A stretch of DNA of 64,000 nt from Limanda limanda (Eukaryota > Chordata > Actinopteri > Pleuronectiformes > Pleuronectidae), in NCBI RefSeq assembly GCF_963576545.1, contig NC_083654.1, positions 19,488,699 through 19,552,698 on the forward strand, written 5' to 3'. A program made the translations under genes and the position numbers. This document shows positions 61,984 to 64,000 of the stretch, in pieces. The notes under the pieces were generated by a model. It was given only the letters and a program-made list of their open reading frames with translations. It was not told where the DNA came from and ran no database searches. Numbering within the stretch: position 1 is the first letter of the stretch; every line of letters begins with the position of its first letter.

Positions 61984-63339
61984 TCCTCTGGCTGCCGGGG
62001 ATGTTACCAGCTCAAACCGGCTCTACTCAGGGACTCACAGAGTCGGATCCTGTCTGTTTCGACTGAGTCCAATTGTCTGAAGAAGCCAATAAACCCTGAA
62101 CCGTGTGGTTTCTGAAGCTGATGGCGAAGGAGAGCTACATGTTCAGTTGTTCAGCACGCAGTGAAAAAGCTCTTAGAACCAACAAAAGAAAAAAGGTTTA
62201 ATAAAGATCACAAGTCATTAACTGACCAGGAAATCTTTGCTTCAAAATAAAGGTCAAATAAACAAAGCTGTATAAATAAAAGCATTTTGAAGGCTTGTAT
62301 AACCTGCACCCCCTGTGAGGCTGAGCTGTAGCACAGCAGAACGTATCTGATCATAAACCTGCTCATGGTGCAGGACACAAACTCAGAGCATCACCACAAT
62401 GATTTAAATTCATCCTGTGGGGTTTCATCCAAATCATTTTTACAGCTGCGAAAACCGTACCAGCCGTACTGAATGGATTCACAAGTTAAATCGAGGCCGT
62501 AACTCATGGAGAACTGCATCGTTTAACTTTCAGCAAACTGCACACTCATCACTTTGTGGTTTCTCAGTTGAGTGTGGACATCTTCGTCATTTTTTTTTTT
62601 TTTGAATAACTATGAGGCAATGAATTCCCTCGTGTCACCTCCATTGAAGAACCTATTCCCCATCGCAGTAAGAAACCCAGAGAGGAGAGAACGTCCTCTT
62701 CGCTGGCACACGTCCACGTCCCGCTCTCGTCCTCTCGCTGTCCATCCAGGACAAATCCTTAACTCAGGCTCAGCGGCTGGCGGCCGTCCACCTCCACTTG
62801 GCTTTATGAGAACGAGCTCGAGAGCCAGTTGGACGTGAAGCACCTGGAGAACACGCAGGAAAGTGATTAATGACAAAGAGCAACATCGGTTAATAGATGC
62901 ACTGCTGCGCTCAACGTCCTCTGTTGAGGACAATTTGAATTAAATGTCTTCAGGTTGGTTTGCTGCTCTCTCTACCGGTTGCTTTACTGAACCACTGTGT
63001 GTCAGGGTGAATTAATTTCCACGCTCTGACAGTGAGGAGGTGGAAATGAAACGGCAGGAACAGCAGCTTGTGCTGGAGATTCCTTCCTCCGCCCGAACAT
63101 CAACGTTTCATCCAGGTTCTGAGCTTCTTCCCTTCAGTGGCTTGTTGGGTGCAGAGCTGCAGTCACCAGGCAACAGTGCTGAGACACTTTTCCTCACACT
63201 GTCCTGGAAATACAAACCTTAAGTCACAAAAAATGTAACACTGTGAGATACCCTTATTTTTTTATTTTAAAAGACAATTGTATGGTGGCCCGGAAGTGCA
63301 AATCACGTAAATCACTCAATTTAAAAATCCAGATGTGAA

Positions 63340-63605
63340 CGAGCTTCAGGTTGTTGCTCCTAAACTTTTGGAAGAATATTGTTGAGTGTGTTTTTAAAAG
63401 GCTTCTGAAACTCATTTTATACATTAACCTTTTCACAACTCTCTACATTTGCCATAAATTGTTGTTTATTTTTGTTGCGTGATTAATTCATGTATTGGTG
63501 GATGTATTTTTGTATTCTTGTTTTTGTAATGTGTGTATTTAACAATTGTAAAGCACTTTGCAACTGTGTGTTCTGAAAAGTGCGATAAGAATACATTTAA
63601 ATTGA
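63340..63605 (+). mobile_element. LINE 3' tail remnant
   Basis: A frame fragment LKRLLKLILYINLFTTLY is followed about 120 bp later by TGTAAAGCACTTTGCAACTG and AAAAGTGCGATAAGAATACA. These are typical L2/CR1-group tail sequences in fish. Confidence 0.6.
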
Positions 63606-64000
63606 TATTAACTGGAGATCAATTCCTTGTGTCAACATACAGGGTCATAAAGTTGATTCTTGTTCTGCACAGGTTGTGTGTTTATGCATTGATAAGTTGA
63701 AACCTGAGCTCAGCTCCAGCATTTCACAGAATTAAGACCCTTTTCCCGTGAAGCCTGTTTCCTCCTGACACAAACACGACTCCTCATCCCCGTTCAAAGA
63801 GCTGCTGCTTCGCTGCTGCTCTCTTTCTTCTTTTTACTTCTTTATGCCGAAGAAGAAGAAGAAGAAGAAGAAACAAAGGTTGGAAGTGAATCCTCCTCCT
63901 GGGAAACTCGTAAACTCTGAAAGCTTTGGATCCATTTGTGGTTTGAAGGATGCTTCATCTCACAGATTTCCTGTAAAATCTCACCCAGATTCATCTGCAG

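Overview
The window is vertebrate nuclear DNA, almost certainly from a teleost fish, probably a spiny-rayed one. It shows short exons with GT-AG splice sites, many long (CA)n, (TAGA)n, (GGA)n and (ATT)n microsatellites, and old dispersed repeats that I recognise as common in teleost genomes (L2-type LINE tails, 'growing-TIR' mini-transposons). There are no bacterial-type operons. Most long open frames here are microsatellite translations or chance frames.

Main content (about 0.9-52.1 kb, minus strand): the 5' end of a plectin gene (plec), a giant spectraplakin-family cytolinker. Vertebrate plectin uses many alternative first exons that all splice to one common exon opening the actin-binding domain (human DERDRVQKKTF...). 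Here I see a series of short first exons on the minus strand, each ending in phase 1. They are 1c-like (44,071-44,278), 1f-like (39,383-39,467), the MDPSR-type exon (27,944-27,989), the membrane-anchor 1b-like exon (9,844-9,946), and two that I cannot match firmly to mammalian isoforms (5,532-5,616/5,709 and 922-1,030). A further speculative short start lies at 13,575-13,614. The common exon 2 is not visible and should lie just beyond position 1.

Upstream of the 1c exon (49,025-52,072), three minus-strand exons encode a single transmembrane helix followed by Lys-rich and Glu-rich cytosolic sequence. Their phases (1, 0, 0) run without a stop into the 1c exon, which has a strong 3' splice site directly before its ATG. 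This suggests an undescribed membrane-anchored plectin N-terminus, and it is the most interesting candidate in the window.

54.0-58.0 kb, minus strand: a decaying, intron-containing copy of the 3' half of eif3e (translation initiation factor 3 subunit e). The last three exons are intact with good splice sites. The preceding ones carry stops, frameshifts and a lost intron.

58.2-60.4 kb: a ~770-bp (TAGA)n array beside a LINE-like tail. It is followed on the plus strand by a small multi-exon gene candidate of about 90 residues with a 6-nt microexon, which I do not recognise. 60.4-64 kb holds repeats and one ambiguous coding-like remnant.
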